A DNA stretch of 28,394 nucleotides from JASGDB01 sp049841315. GTDB lineage: Bacteria > Bacteroidota > Bacteroidia > Flavobacteriales > Weeksellaceae. A program made the translations under genes and the position numbers. This document shows, piece by piece, positions 1 through 7,913 of the stretch (positions are counted from its first letter, which is position 1; each line of letters opens with the position of its first letter). The DNA is taken from the NCBI GenBank assembly GCA_049841315.1, contig JASGDB010000081.1:1-28394 (forward strand), given 5' to 3'. The notes beneath the pieces are model-generated. The model was not told the origin of the DNA, made no database searches, and worked only from the letters and a program-made list of their open reading frames with translations.

Positions 1-685
1 GAATTTACAAAAAAGATTTAGAAATTTACAACAAAGTCGTTACCCAAACAAAGAATGACACAGACAAAATTTACAGCATCCACAAACCTTTTACCCGATG
101 CATAGCCAAAGGAAAAGCCCATAAACAATACGAAATGCAAAGCATTCGTGAATACCATTAAAAAACAATAAAAAAAATGAACAATTTGGAAATAAAGTAG
201 GTTTAATCACTACTTCCAATAAAGGCAAAAAAATAATCACCGGCATCAAAGCATTTTTGCAAACACCTTACGACGGACACACGATAGAACCGCTTTTGGA
301 ACAAATGCAGGCAAACAACCAGACACTTCCCGAAGAACTGGTTTATGACCGGGGCGGAAAAGGGAAAACGGAGATAAAAGGCGTAAAAATATCCATTCCA
401 TCGCCACCCAAAAAGAGCGACACCGCTTATCAAAAAAGAACAAAACGCAGCAAATTCAGAACCAGAGCGGCAATAGAGCCGATTATCGGGCACCTGAAAA
501 CAGACTTTAGATTAGCACAAAACTACTTTTGGGGCGAAACAGGACCACAAATCAATGCTTTTCTCTCAGCAACTGCTTGGAACTTGAAAAAGATGATGGA
601 AATCCTAAAACAAAATCTTTTGGACTATTTTTTATCCATCATATTCCGACTAAATTTGCTCCCGAATTTTGCTTTCGTAAATTAA
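1..685 (+). pseudogene. IS5-like transposase remnant, truncated and interrupted
   Basis: This is the C-terminal part of a DDE transposase resembling IS5-family enzymes; the N-terminus lies outside the window. Reading starts in frame at base 3 (IYKKDLEIYNKVV... to KAHKQYE at 134) and resumes in another frame at 185 (FGNKVGLITTSNKGKK...), so about 50 bases (135-184) with a stop codon interrupt the conserved KQYE/FGNKV stretch. The downstream part carries YDGHTIEPLL, YDRGGKG (candidate second catalytic Asp) and RAAIEPIIGHLK (candidate catalytic Glu). The frame ends with TAA at 683-685. Because of the truncation and the insertion, active enzyme is not expected. The element ends just before the feoB stop codon; I could not identify its terminal inverted repeat. 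The family call is from remembered motifs, not a search. Confidence 0.8.
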
Positions 686-707
686 AATGGGGTATTATAA
701 GGAGCGA

Positions 708-2708
708 CTACTTAAAAACCTGATACGCAATCAGCGAGGCAATATACGCAAGTCCCGTCATTCCTACCGTTTGCAGAATCGTCCATTTCTTCGATTGGGT
801 TTCTCTGTACACAATGGCAATCGTGGAAATACACTGCATGGCGAAAGCATAAAAAACCATTACCGAAAGTCCCGTTGCAAAGCTGAACACTTTGGCTCCG
901 TCCGGTTTTACATCTTTTCTCATTTTTTCCATGATGCGTTCTTCGGGAGCATCATCGTCAAGGCTGTATAATGTGGACATCGTTCCCACGAAAACTTCTC
1001 TTGCGGCGAAGCTCGTAAGGATTCCCACGCCCATTTTCCAGTTGTAGCCTAACGGTGCAATGGCAGGTTCAATGGTTTTACCCATTTTGGCAAGATAGGA
1101 ATCTTCGAGTTTTACATCGGCAGCAATCATTTTATTTTCCTCTGTTGAAGAGCCGAAATAGCTGAACACCCAAATAATGATACTCACCACAAAAATAATT
1201 TTTCCCGCTCCGGAAATGAATTCCCAAACCTTTCCCATTGCCAGCTTGAAATCGTACCAGAACATCGGAATTTTGTAATTCGGCATATCCATAACGAGGA
1301 AACTCCGCTCTTTGCTTTTGATGATTATACTTAAAATAACGGAAGAAATAAGTGCCATTGCAAATCCCAGAAGATACATTCCCAATAAGGCAAGCGCACG
1401 GCAGCTGATTCCGTAGAAATATTCATCGGGAATCACAAGCCCGATGATGATACTGTACACCGGAAGCCTTGCGGAACAGGTCATGAAAGGCGTTACCAGA
1501 ATGGTAATCAGCCGTTCCTTGAGGTTTTCGATATTCCTTGTCGACATAATTGCCGGAATGGCACAGGCTGTACCCGAAACCAATGGAATCACACTTTTTC
1601 CGTTGAGCCCGAAAGGTCTTAAAAAACGGTCGGTGAGATATACCACCCTTGCCATATAACCCGAATCTTCGAGGAGATAAAGCAGATACATCAGTATTCC
1701 GATTTGCGGTGCGAATATCACGATTCCGCCGATTCCCGGAATGATTCCGTTGGAAATCAGTGAATTTACAGGTCCTTCGGGAAGTATCCCACCGACGTAT
1801 CCCGAAAGCCATGAAAATCCCGCATCAATCCAGTCCATAGGGTAGGAGGCAATGAAATACACCAGCTGGAAAATCATCAGCATTATCAGCGAAAACACCA
1901 CATATCCCCAAAATTTGTGAACCAGAATTTTGTCTAATTTTTCCGTGAGCAGTTCCTTGAAATCTTTTTTTCGGGAAATGGTTTGTTTTACGATAATATC
2001 GATGTTTCGGTATCTTCTTATCGTTTCCTGAGTCTGAAGGCGTTTCGGAACAGTTGTGTTTTCTGAGTTTTCTTTGTGGTTTCCCGAACTTAGCAAAGCC
2101 CACGCTTTGTATGGAGAAACTCCCTTTTTCTCTGAAATTTCTTTTACGGCAGAGGTTTTTTCCGCCGGAATTTCAAAAAATTCCGTTTCCGTTTTTGAAA
2201 ATTCTTTTCGGTAAACAGCTTCCTGTAAGTTTTTGAGACCGGTTTTATCTTTGGCGTTGGTCGGAATGATTTTGGTTTGAAGCAATGCTTCCAATGCGGA
2301 AATGTCAATGTTCACGCCTCGTTTTTCCGCTTCATCTTTTTGATTGACAACAAGAAGCGAGGGAATCCCCAAATCCTGAATCTGCTGATACAAAAGCAAT
2401 CCTCTTTTGATATTTAAAGCATCCGCCACATACACCACGCCGTCGAAATTGGCGGATTCTTTCATCAGATAATCCGCAAGAATGGCTTCGTCTTCCGCAG
2501 ACGGATAAATGCTGTACGCTCCCGGCAAATCCGTAACTTCCACTTCTTCATTGCGGTAGATGTAATTTCCGGAATGGCTTGCAACGGTTACTCCGGCGTA
2601 GTTTCCGGTTTTCTGTTTTCGGTTGCAGAGGGCATTAAAGAGTGTGGACTTCCCAACGTTGGGGTTTCCTACAAGGAGTATTTTTTTCAGGGGCTGATGT
2701 GTCTGCAT
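708..2708 (-). CDS. feoB: Ferrous iron transport protein B (FeoB)
   Basis: Inner-membrane Fe(II) transporter with an N-terminal GTPase domain. From the ATG at 2708 the protein has 666 residues. G-protein motifs are visible: GNPNVGKS (14-21), GNYAGVT (35-41), DLPG (60-63) and NQKD (122-125). The membrane half has the two FeoB gate-like segments (GTACAIPAIMSTR and TCSARLPVY) and ends in a hydrophobic helix. A much longer frame is open upstream, but it overlaps feoA and encodes a low-complexity tail. The chosen start puts the P-loop at the usual distance from the N-terminus. The gene lies 16 bases downstream of feoA and is almost certainly cotranscribed with it. No separate FeoC gene is seen. 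The 3' end directly abuts the transposase remnant. Confidence 0.96.
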   Translation of the reverse strand: MQTHQPLKKILLVGNPNVGKSTLFNALCNRKQKTGNYAGVTVASHSGNYIYRNEEVEVTDLPGAYSIYPSAEDEAILADYLMKESANFDGVVYVADALNIKRGLLLYQQIQDLGIPSLLVVNQKDEAEKRGVNIDISALEALLQTKIIPTNAKDKTGLKNLQEAVYRKEFSKTETEFFEIPAEKTSAVKEISEKKGVSPYKAWALLSSGNHKENSENTTVPKRLQTQETIRRYRNIDIIVKQTISRKKDFKELLTEKLDKILVHKFWGYVVFSLIMLMIFQLVYFIASYPMDWIDAGFSWLSGYVGGILPEGPVNSLISNGIIPGIGGIVIFAPQIGILMYLLYLLEDSGYMARVVYLTDRFLRPFGLNGKSVIPLVSGTACAIPAIMSTRNIENLKERLITILVTPFMTCSARLPVYSIIIGLVIPDEYFYGISCRALALLGMYLLGFAMALISSVILSIIIKSKERSFLVMDMPNYKIPMFWYDFKLAMGKVWEFISGAGKIIFVVSIIIWVFSYFGSSTEENKMIAADVKLEDSYLAKMGKTIEPAIAPLGYNWKMGVGILTSFAAREVFVGTMSTLYSLDDDAPEERIMEKMRKDVKPDGAKVFSFATGLSVMVFYAFAMQCISTIAIVYRETQSKKWTILQTVGMTGLAYIASLIAYQVFK

Positions 2709-2724
2709 TTCCTTTTTTTTGAAT

Positions 2725-2991
2725 TCATGCTTTACTTTCTTCCTGCTGTTCCACGAGTATATATTCTGCTTCTTCGGGGCGCAGGGCGATTCTGCTTTTT
2801 TCCTGTCCGAACTCGATATACAGAGGTCCGCTGAACGGAGCCTGATACAGAATAACGAACGGAGTTTCCGGCAGAAGTCCCATTTCCGGGATTTTGGAAG
2901 GAAGGTCTTCTCCGTCATTTTTGTACCCGCAGATAATGCCCGGAATCCCGAGCGGAAAATCGGAAAGCGAATAGGTGGAACGTGTTTTCAA
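2725..2991 (-). CDS. feoA: FeoA-domain protein
   Basis: Small cytoplasmic SH3-like FeoA protein (88 residues) that works with FeoB in Fe(II) uptake. The sequence shows the family pattern: an N-terminal YSLSDFPLG, a central GIPGIICGY, then a hydrophobic segment (LYQAPFSGPLYIEF) and a C-terminal IALRPEEAEYILV, which is the usual end of FeoA domains. The start is a TTG at 2991; the only ATG nearby (2996) runs into a stop after two codons, so an uncommon start codon is inferred. The TATATTTG box (3009-3016, minus strand) fits a promoter for the feoA-feoB operon. I see no clear Fur box by eye. Confidence 0.9.
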   Translation of the reverse strand: MKTRSTYSLSDFPLGIPGIICGYKNDGEDLPSKIPEMGLLPETPFVILYQAPFSGPLYIEFGQEKSRIALRPEEAEYILVEQQEESKA

Positions 2992-3008
2992 AGCATTAAA
3001 ATAAAGAA

Positions 3009-3016
3009 CAAATATA
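3009..3016 (-). promoter_or_regulatory. Candidate -7 promoter element of feoAB
   Basis: Minus-strand TATATTTG matches the Bacteroidota -7 consensus TAnnTTTG and lies about 17 bases upstream of the feoA TTG start. No convincing TTG/TTTG -33 box is present at the expected distance, so this is a moderate call. Confidence 0.45.
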
Positions 3017-3115
3017 CTCTATTTAAAATTAATCTAAATAAGTTGTTTTGAGGAATGTTGTTTGGGATTTTACCGAATGTTGCACAAGTATCCCAACTTT
3101 GAACAAATAAGAAAA

Positions 3116-3146
3116 TTTGAAATCTATTCCGAAAAACCTAATTTTG
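3116..3146 (+). promoter_or_regulatory. Bacteroidota-type promoter of the UvrD/PcrA helicase gene
   Basis: TTTG at 3116-3119 and TAATTTTG at 3139-3146 are separated by 19 bases, which agrees with the -33/-7 architecture described for flavobacterial and Bacteroides promoters. The -7 box ends 22 bases before the ATG at 3169. Confidence 0.6.
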
Positions 3147-3168
3147 CATATTCAATTTTTTCTCATCC

Positions 3169-5508
3169 ATGGAAGACTACCTGAAAGGACTCAATGAAGC
3201 ACAATACGAAGCCGTAACCACGATTAACGGGCCATTAATGGTTCTTGCTGGCGCAGGTTCGGGAAAAACGCGGGTGCTTACCATGCGCATCGCCCACCTG
3301 ATTACCAACGGTGCCGACCCTTTCAATATCCTCGCTTTAACCTTTACCAACAAGGCTGCGAAAGAAATGAAGGAACGTATCGCAAGAGTAGTCGGCGACA
3401 GCAATGCACGGAGTATCTGGATGGGAACTTTTCACTCTGTTTTTGCGAGAATCCTAAGAAGCGAAGCCCATTATTTGGGTTATCCTTCCAATTTTACCAT
3501 TTACGATACGCAGGATTCCCTGAATGTTCTGAAAAAGGTTTTAAAAGACTTAAACATCGATACAGATTTATATAAACCCAAAAAAGTACAGTCGAGAATT
3601 TCCACTTACAAAAACAATCTGATTACCGTAAAAGCCTATTTCAACAATCCCGAACTGATAGAAGCCGATGAACGTTCCAATATGAAGCACATCGGGGCAA
3701 TTTATCAGAAGTATGTGGACCAGTGCTACAGAAACGGCGCAATGGATTTCGACGATTTGCTTTTGAAAACCAATGAACTCCTCACAAGATTCCCCGAAGT
3801 TCTCGCCAAATATCAGGACAGATTCCGCTATATCCTCGTGGATGAGTATCAGGATACGAACCACTCCCAATATCTGATTGTGAAAGCATTGGCATCAAAA
3901 TTTGAAAACATCTGCGTAGTCGGCGACGATGCACAGTCCATTTATTCCTTTCGGGGCGCAAATATTTATAATATTTTAAATTTCAAAAAAGATTATCCCG
4001 ATGCCATGACGGTTTCGCTGGAGCAGAATTACCGTTCCACGCAGACCATTGTGGAAGCGGCGAACGTGGTGATTTCCAAAAACATCCAGCAATTCAAAAA
4101 AAACGTTTTCAGCGATAATGAAATCGGAGAAAAAATCAAAGTTTACCGCGCACTTTCCGATGCGGATGAAGCCAATTTTACGGCAGCCAATATTTGGGAG
4201 CTCCACCAGCGAGACCAGCGGAAATTCAATGATTTCGCAATTCTGTACAGAACCAATTCGCAGACCAGAGCTTTTGAAGACACTTTAAGAAAGAAAAACA
4301 TTCCGTACCGTGTGTACGGAGGTGTTTCCTTTTATCAAAGAAAAGAGGTCAAAGATTTGGTGGCTTATCTCAGGCTTTTAATCAATGAAAACGATTCCGA
4401 AGCCTTGCTGAGAATCATTAATTATCCCGCAAGAGGAATCGGCGAAACCACTCAGAACAAGCTGATTGTTTTGGCTGATTCCCAAAATATTTCCCTTGCT
4501 CAGCTTCTGGATAATATTGGAATTTACGCTCCACAATTAGGACTGAACAACGGTGCATTAACAAAACTTTCCGATTTCTGGTCAATGATAAAGGCCTTTC
4601 AGGTGCTTCTGAAAACCGAAAATATTTACGATGTTGCTATGGAAGTTGCCAAACGCAGCGGCTTGATTAAATTTCTGAAAGACGACCAGACTCCCGAAGG
4701 AATTTCCCGTCTGGAAAACGTTCAGGAGCTTATGAACTCCATGCAGGGCTTCATCGAAGAACAACAGCAGTTGGAAGACGGAGATGCCTCGCTCGCCAAT
4801 TTTCTCGGAAATATTGCGCTGACTACCGACCGGGACAAAAAAGAAGAAGGAACGGAAGACAGAGTTTCCCTGATGACCATTCACCTTTCCAAAGGTCTGG
4901 AATTTCCGGTTGTTCATTTGGTGGGTCTGGAAGAAAACCTTTTCCCGAACTTTATGAGCTCATCCACGAGAGAAGAACTGGAGGAAGAACGCCGTTTGTT
5001 TTACGTTGCCCTGACGAGAGCAGAAAAGCAGGTGTTTTTCACGTATGCGGTTTCGAGATTTCAGTGGGGAAAAATTACCGATGCCGAACCGTCCCGTTTT
5101 TTGAGCGAAGTGGACGGGAAATATCTTGATTTCATCAATCCTGCGGTGCAGAGCCGTTTTGTGAATCATTCCGGACTGAAATCCAACATTTTTGATGAAT
5201 TTCCGGCTGAACCTCGTTCTTTCCAGAAAAAAGAGCCGAAAAAATCCCTCAGCCGTCCCGAAACGCCGCAGTCTTCTCCCGAACCCCGAAATCTGAAACC
5301 AATAGCTTCCGCAAAAATCAATACGCCGGTAAGTACGGCACAGCAGGACATCGAAGTCGGCGACAAAGTGCGGCACGACCGTTTCGGCGTGGGTGAAGTA
5401 ACTTTCCTTGACGGAACCGACCCTGAAAACATCAAAGCTAAAGTTATTTTTCAGCATGAAGGAGAAAAAAATCTTATTCTGAAATTTGCGAAGCTGACGA
5501 AGATGTAA
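3169..5508 (+). CDS. ATP-dependent DNA helicase, UvrD/PcrA type
   Basis: Superfamily 1A 3'-5' helicase of 779 residues, expected to act in nucleotide excision repair, mismatch repair and removal of blocked replication or transcription complexes. Visible motifs in order: Q motif GLNEAQYEAV (7-16), Walker A AGAGSGKT (27-34), Ia TFTNKAAKEMKER (58-70), Walker B VDEYQDTN (224-231), motif III GDDAQSIYSFRGA (252-264), motif IV LEQNYRST, motif V IHLSKGLEFPVV and motif VI VALTRAEKQVF. The last 52 residues (728-779, from IEVGDKVRHDRFGVGEV) form the PcrA/UvrD C-terminal Tudor-like domain that contacts RNA polymerase in other bacteria. Length is slightly above typical UvrD (about 720-760). The gene stands alone with its own promoter and points away from feoAB. 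Confidence 0.95.
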   Translation: MEDYLKGLNEAQYEAVTTINGPLMVLAGAGSGKTRVLTMRIAHLITNGADPFNILALTFTNKAAKEMKERIARVVGDSNARSIWMGTFHSVFARILRSEAHYLGYPSNFTIYDTQDSLNVLKKVLKDLNIDTDLYKPKKVQSRISTYKNNLITVKAYFNNPELIEADERSNMKHIGAIYQKYVDQCYRNGAMDFDDLLLKTNELLTRFPEVLAKYQDRFRYILVDEYQDTNHSQYLIVKALASKFENICVVGDDAQSIYSFRGANIYNILNFKKDYPDAMTVSLEQNYRSTQTIVEAANVVISKNIQQFKKNVFSDNEIGEKIKVYRALSDADEANFTAANIWELHQRDQRKFNDFAILYRTNSQTRAFEDTLRKKNIPYRVYGGVSFYQRKEVKDLVAYLRLLINENDSEALLRIINYPARGIGETTQNKLIVLADSQNISLAQLLDNIGIYAPQLGLNNGALTKLSDFWSMIKAFQVLLKTENIYDVAMEVAKRSGLIKFLKDDQTPEGISRLENVQELMNSMQGFIEEQQQLEDGDASLANFLGNIALTTDRDKKEEGTEDRVSLMTIHLSKGLEFPVVHLVGLEENLFPNFMSSSTREELEEERRLFYVALTRAEKQVFFTYAVSRFQWGKITDAEPSRFLSEVDGKYLDFINPAVQSRFVNHSGLKSNIFDEFPAEPRSFQKKEPKKSLSRPETPQSSPEPRNLKPIASAKINTPVSTAQQDIEVGDKVRHDRFGVGEVTFLDGTDPENIKAKVIFQHEGEKNLILKFAKLTKM

Positions 5509-5538
5509 TTTTTTCAAAAAAAAAACCCGGCAAAAAAC

Positions 5539-5546
5539 TATATTTG
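5539..5546 (+). promoter_or_regulatory. Candidate -7 element of the symporter gene
   Basis: TATATTTG matches TAnnTTTG exactly and is 21 bases upstream of the ATG at 5568. No good -33 box is visible in the poly-A stretch upstream. Confidence 0.45.
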
Positions 5547-5567
5547 TGAAAATTTAAACCCTCATCA

Positions 5568-7124
5568 ATGAATACAGGAACAATACTGCTGATTTTTGTT
5601 TTTATTTATTTCATCGGTCTTTTGGTGATTTCGTATTTCACGAGCCGGAACTCGGACAACCAGTCTTTCTTTATCGGAAACAAAAAAAGCAAATGGTGGC
5701 TCGTTGCTTTCGGGATGATTGGGACGAGTTTGAGCGGTGTTACGTTCATTTCCGTTCCGGGAACGGTCGGGAAAATGACGGGCGGAGATTATCAGTTCGG
5801 CGGTTTTGAATATTATATGATGGTTATCGGGTTTTTCCTTGGCTATTTCATTGTGGCGGGTGTTCTTCTGCCGTTGTATTACCGGATGAATCTTACGTCC
5901 ATTTACACTTATCTCGGAAAACGTTTCAACGTGGAAGCCCATAAAATCGGTTCGGTTTTCTTCATTGTTTCGAGGGCAATCGGAGCGACGGCAAGGCTGT
6001 ATCTGGTGGTCAATATTTTGCAGATTTTCCTTTTGGGGCAACTTGGTGTTCCGTTTTGGCTGACTACGTTTATCCTGCTTCTGATGATTCTGCTTTATAC
6101 ATTTGAAGGCGGTGTGAAAACCATTGTGATTACCGATACGTTGCAGACTTCGTTTATGATTATCAGTTTGGTGGCGTGTATCATTTATATTTTATCCAAC
6201 TTAAATTTATCTTTCGGCGAAGCCTATTCCATTCTGGAACAAAAACAATATACGCACCTCATCAATACCGATGTCAATTCCAAAACATTTTTTCTGAAAA
6301 CCTTATTGGGCGGAATGTTCATCACGATTGCGATGACGGGATTGGACCAGGAAATGATGCAGAAAAATATCTCGGTGGACAACGTGAAAAATTCCAAAAA
6401 GAATATGCTCACGTTTGCTGTAACGCTTCTTTTCGTGAATCTGGCGTTTCTGTTTTTGGGCGGATTGCTTTATCTTTTTGCTTTGCAGAACGGAGCGGAT
6501 TACGGTACAGTTACCGAAATTATCAACGGAAAGGAAAGTATTTCCAATGTGTTCGGATTTCAGGATTCTGCCGGAAAAATCGGCAATATAATGGGAGATG
6601 ATTTGTTTCCGGCTCTCTCCCTGCAAGGTTATTTCCCACTGATTATTTCCGTGATTTTTATTATCGGGCTGATTTCAGCGTTATTTCCGTCTGCGGATGG
6701 TGCTTTAACGGCGGTTACGAGTTCGTATTGTGTGGATTTATTAAACATCAATGAAGACCAGACCAAAACCGAGAAACAGAGAAAATTAACAAGAATGAAA
6801 GTTCATTTGACGTTTACCGTGATTTTCTTCATTCTGATTATGATTTTCAAAGCGATTAACGATAAATCCATTGTTTATCTGATTATGGAAGTGGCAGGAT
6901 ATACTTACGGACCGCTTCTCGGGCTTTTCGCTTTCGGAATTCTGACGAAATACCAAATCGAAAAAAAAGGAGCAATTCTTACCGTCACGCTTCTTGCACC
7001 GGTTCTTACCTACGTTATTAATTATCTGGTTTCCACTTACACGAACTACAAAATCGGTGTGGAACTGATTATGCTGAACGGACTGCTCACATTCATCGGA
7101 CTATGGCTGATTCGGAAGAAGTAA
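5568..7124 (+). CDS. Sodium:solute symporter (SSS family)
   Basis: Integral inner-membrane protein of 518 residues that should couple solute import to the sodium gradient. It has about a dozen hydrophobic segments along the whole length. The N-terminal part contains SFFIGNKKSKWWLVAFGMIGTSLSG and the following SVPGTVG, the characteristic region of helices 1-2 in this LeuT-fold family. The conserved REP-like GLISALFPSADGALTAVTSSYC segment occurs around residues 365-385. The substrate cannot be read from sequence; the family covers sugars, amino acids, sialic acid and others. It is preceded by a TAnnTTTG box and followed by a toxin-antitoxin pair. A 33-base piece of its 3' end is repeated beyond that pair (7801-7833). 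Confidence 0.9.
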   Translation: MNTGTILLIFVFIYFIGLLVISYFTSRNSDNQSFFIGNKKSKWWLVAFGMIGTSLSGVTFISVPGTVGKMTGGDYQFGGFEYYMMVIGFFLGYFIVAGVLLPLYYRMNLTSIYTYLGKRFNVEAHKIGSVFFIVSRAIGATARLYLVVNILQIFLLGQLGVPFWLTTFILLLMILLYTFEGGVKTIVITDTLQTSFMIISLVACIIYILSNLNLSFGEAYSILEQKQYTHLINTDVNSKTFFLKTLLGGMFITIAMTGLDQEMMQKNISVDNVKNSKKNMLTFAVTLLFVNLAFLFLGGLLYLFALQNGADYGTVTEIINGKESISNVFGFQDSAGKIGNIMGDDLFPALSLQGYFPLIISVIFIIGLISALFPSADGALTAVTSSYCVDLLNINEDQTKTEKQRKLTRMKVHLTFTVIFFILIMIFKAINDKSIVYLIMEVAGYTYGPLLGLFAFGILTKYQIEKKGAILTVTLLAPVLTYVINYLVSTYTNYKIGVELIMLNGLLTFIGLWLIRKK

Positions 7125-7148
7125 ACGTAATTTTTTTGAAAAATTTCG

Positions 7149-7156
7149 TAATTTTG
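7149..7156 (+). promoter_or_regulatory. Candidate -7 element immediately before the PIN gene
   Basis: TAATTTTG matches the -7 consensus and ends only 4 bases before the ATG at 7161. If functional, the transcript would start at or next to the start codon (leaderless mRNA). It may also be a chance match in AT-rich DNA. Confidence 0.35.
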
Positions 7157-7160
7157 GCTT

Positions 7161-7631
7161 ATGGAATCAAAACGATTGACCTTGTATGTGGATACTTCTG
7201 TTGTTGGAGGTTATTTTGATGAAGAATTTGCCATAGAAACACAGGAGTTGTTTGACAATTTACCACAATCGAAATATGACATTATGTATTCTTCCGTTAC
7301 CGAAAGTGAATTGTTGAACGCACCAAAACAAGTCAGAGAATTACTCGACACCGTTCCCGAACAATTAAAAAGAAAAGTAGAATTAACAGAAGAAGCCGTA
7401 AAACTTGCGGACACTCACATTGCAGAAAACGTGGTGGGAAAAACAAGCCGTGAAGATTGTTTTCACATCGCACTTGCCACTATAAACAAAGCGGATATTT
7501 TGGTTAGTTGGAATTTCAAGCATATTGTAAATGTTTTCAGAATAAGAGGTTACAATGCTGTAAATCTGAAACTTGGTTACACTCAAATAGATATCCGTTC
7601 ACCCAAAGACATTATAAATTATGAAAAATAA
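7161..7631 (+). CDS. PIN-domain protein, probable VapC-like toxin
   Basis: A 156-residue PIN-domain protein, predicted Mg2+-dependent ribonuclease and toxin of a type II toxin-antitoxin pair. Family acidic residues are in place: D11 in LYVDTSVVGG, E48/E50 in VTESELLNAP, D99 in SREDCFHIALA, and the ADILVSWNFKHI segment (111-122) that ends PIN folds. The gene overlaps the following small gene by 11 bases (that ATG is at 7621), typical of cotranslated toxin-antitoxin genes, but with the toxin first, the reverse of classical vapBC. RNA target is unknown. The module sits between the symporter and a decayed copy of the symporter tail, which suggests insertion into this site. Confidence 0.85.
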   Translation: MESKRLTLYVDTSVVGGYFDEEFAIETQELFDNLPQSKYDIMYSSVTESELLNAPKQVRELLDTVPEQLKRKVELTEEAVKLADTHIAENVVGKTSREDCFHIALATINKADILVSWNFKHIVNVFRIRGYNAVNLKLGYTQIDIRSPKDIINYEK

Positions 7632-7785
7632 AGAATCAAAAAAGGAAACTATCAAAGATTTCAAAGCCGTAAAATTTATGCGTGAAGTAAGAGATAAAAT
7701 CTCGGAAGACATCAAGGAAATGAACTTTGAGCAAATCAAAAAATACTTTGAAGAAAGAAAATTGAAATTAGCACAAAACGCCTAA
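7621..7785 (+). CDS. Small antitoxin partner of the PIN protein
   Basis: A 54-residue, highly charged protein starting inside the end of the PIN gene. It reads MKNKESKKETIKDFKAVKFM, then REVRDKISEDIKEMNFEQ and a Lys/Glu-rich C-terminal helix. The pattern of a short DFKAVxFMRxVRDxIS segment followed by a helical tail resembles the small partners that accompany PIN proteins in Bacteroidota and cyanobacteria; that resemblance is from memory. The acidic/basic helical composition fits a toxin-binding antitoxin, but no DNA-binding domain (AbrB or ribbon-helix-helix) is obvious, so autoregulation is unclear. Confidence 0.75.
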   Translation: MKNKESKKETIKDFKAVKFMREVRDKISEDIKEMNFEQIKKYFEERKLKLAQNA

Positions 7786-7800
7786 AAAAATTCTGTACCA

Positions 7801-7855
7801 TACAAAATCGGTGTGGAAATGATTATGCTGAACCACTTATGCTGATTCATTAATT
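7801..7855 (+). repeat. Decayed duplicate of the symporter gene 3' end
   Basis: Bases 7801-7833 match 7047-7079 inside the symporter gene at 32 of 33 positions. A second shorter match follows: 7837-7849 resembles 7101-7114, with about 20 bases missing between the two blocks. The copy is not an open gene. It marks the right edge of the toxin-antitoxin insertion. Confidence 0.85.
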
Positions 7856-7884
7856 TCCATTAAAAACCGCTACCAATAAAATAG

Positions 7885-7892
7885 TACTTTTG
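7885..7892 (+). promoter_or_regulatory. Candidate -7 element of the transketolase operon
   Basis: TACTTTTG matches TAnnTTTG and lies 21 bases upstream of the ATG at 7914. It overlaps an in-frame TTG (7890), which argues that translation starts at 7914 rather than at the TTG. Confidence 0.5.
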
Positions 7893-7913
7893 CACCCAAG
7901 TAAATCTAAAAAA

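Noticed and set aside
2709..2918. Longer FeoB with about 70 extra N-terminal residues
   Set aside because: The extra frame overlaps feoA almost entirely and encodes a low-complexity, family-untypical stretch; the ATG at 2708 gives the normal FeoB start.
7890..7913. Transketolase start at the in-frame TTG (7890)
   Set aside because: The TTG is part of the TACTTTTG promoter box; MNKSIEEL at 7914 fits the family start.
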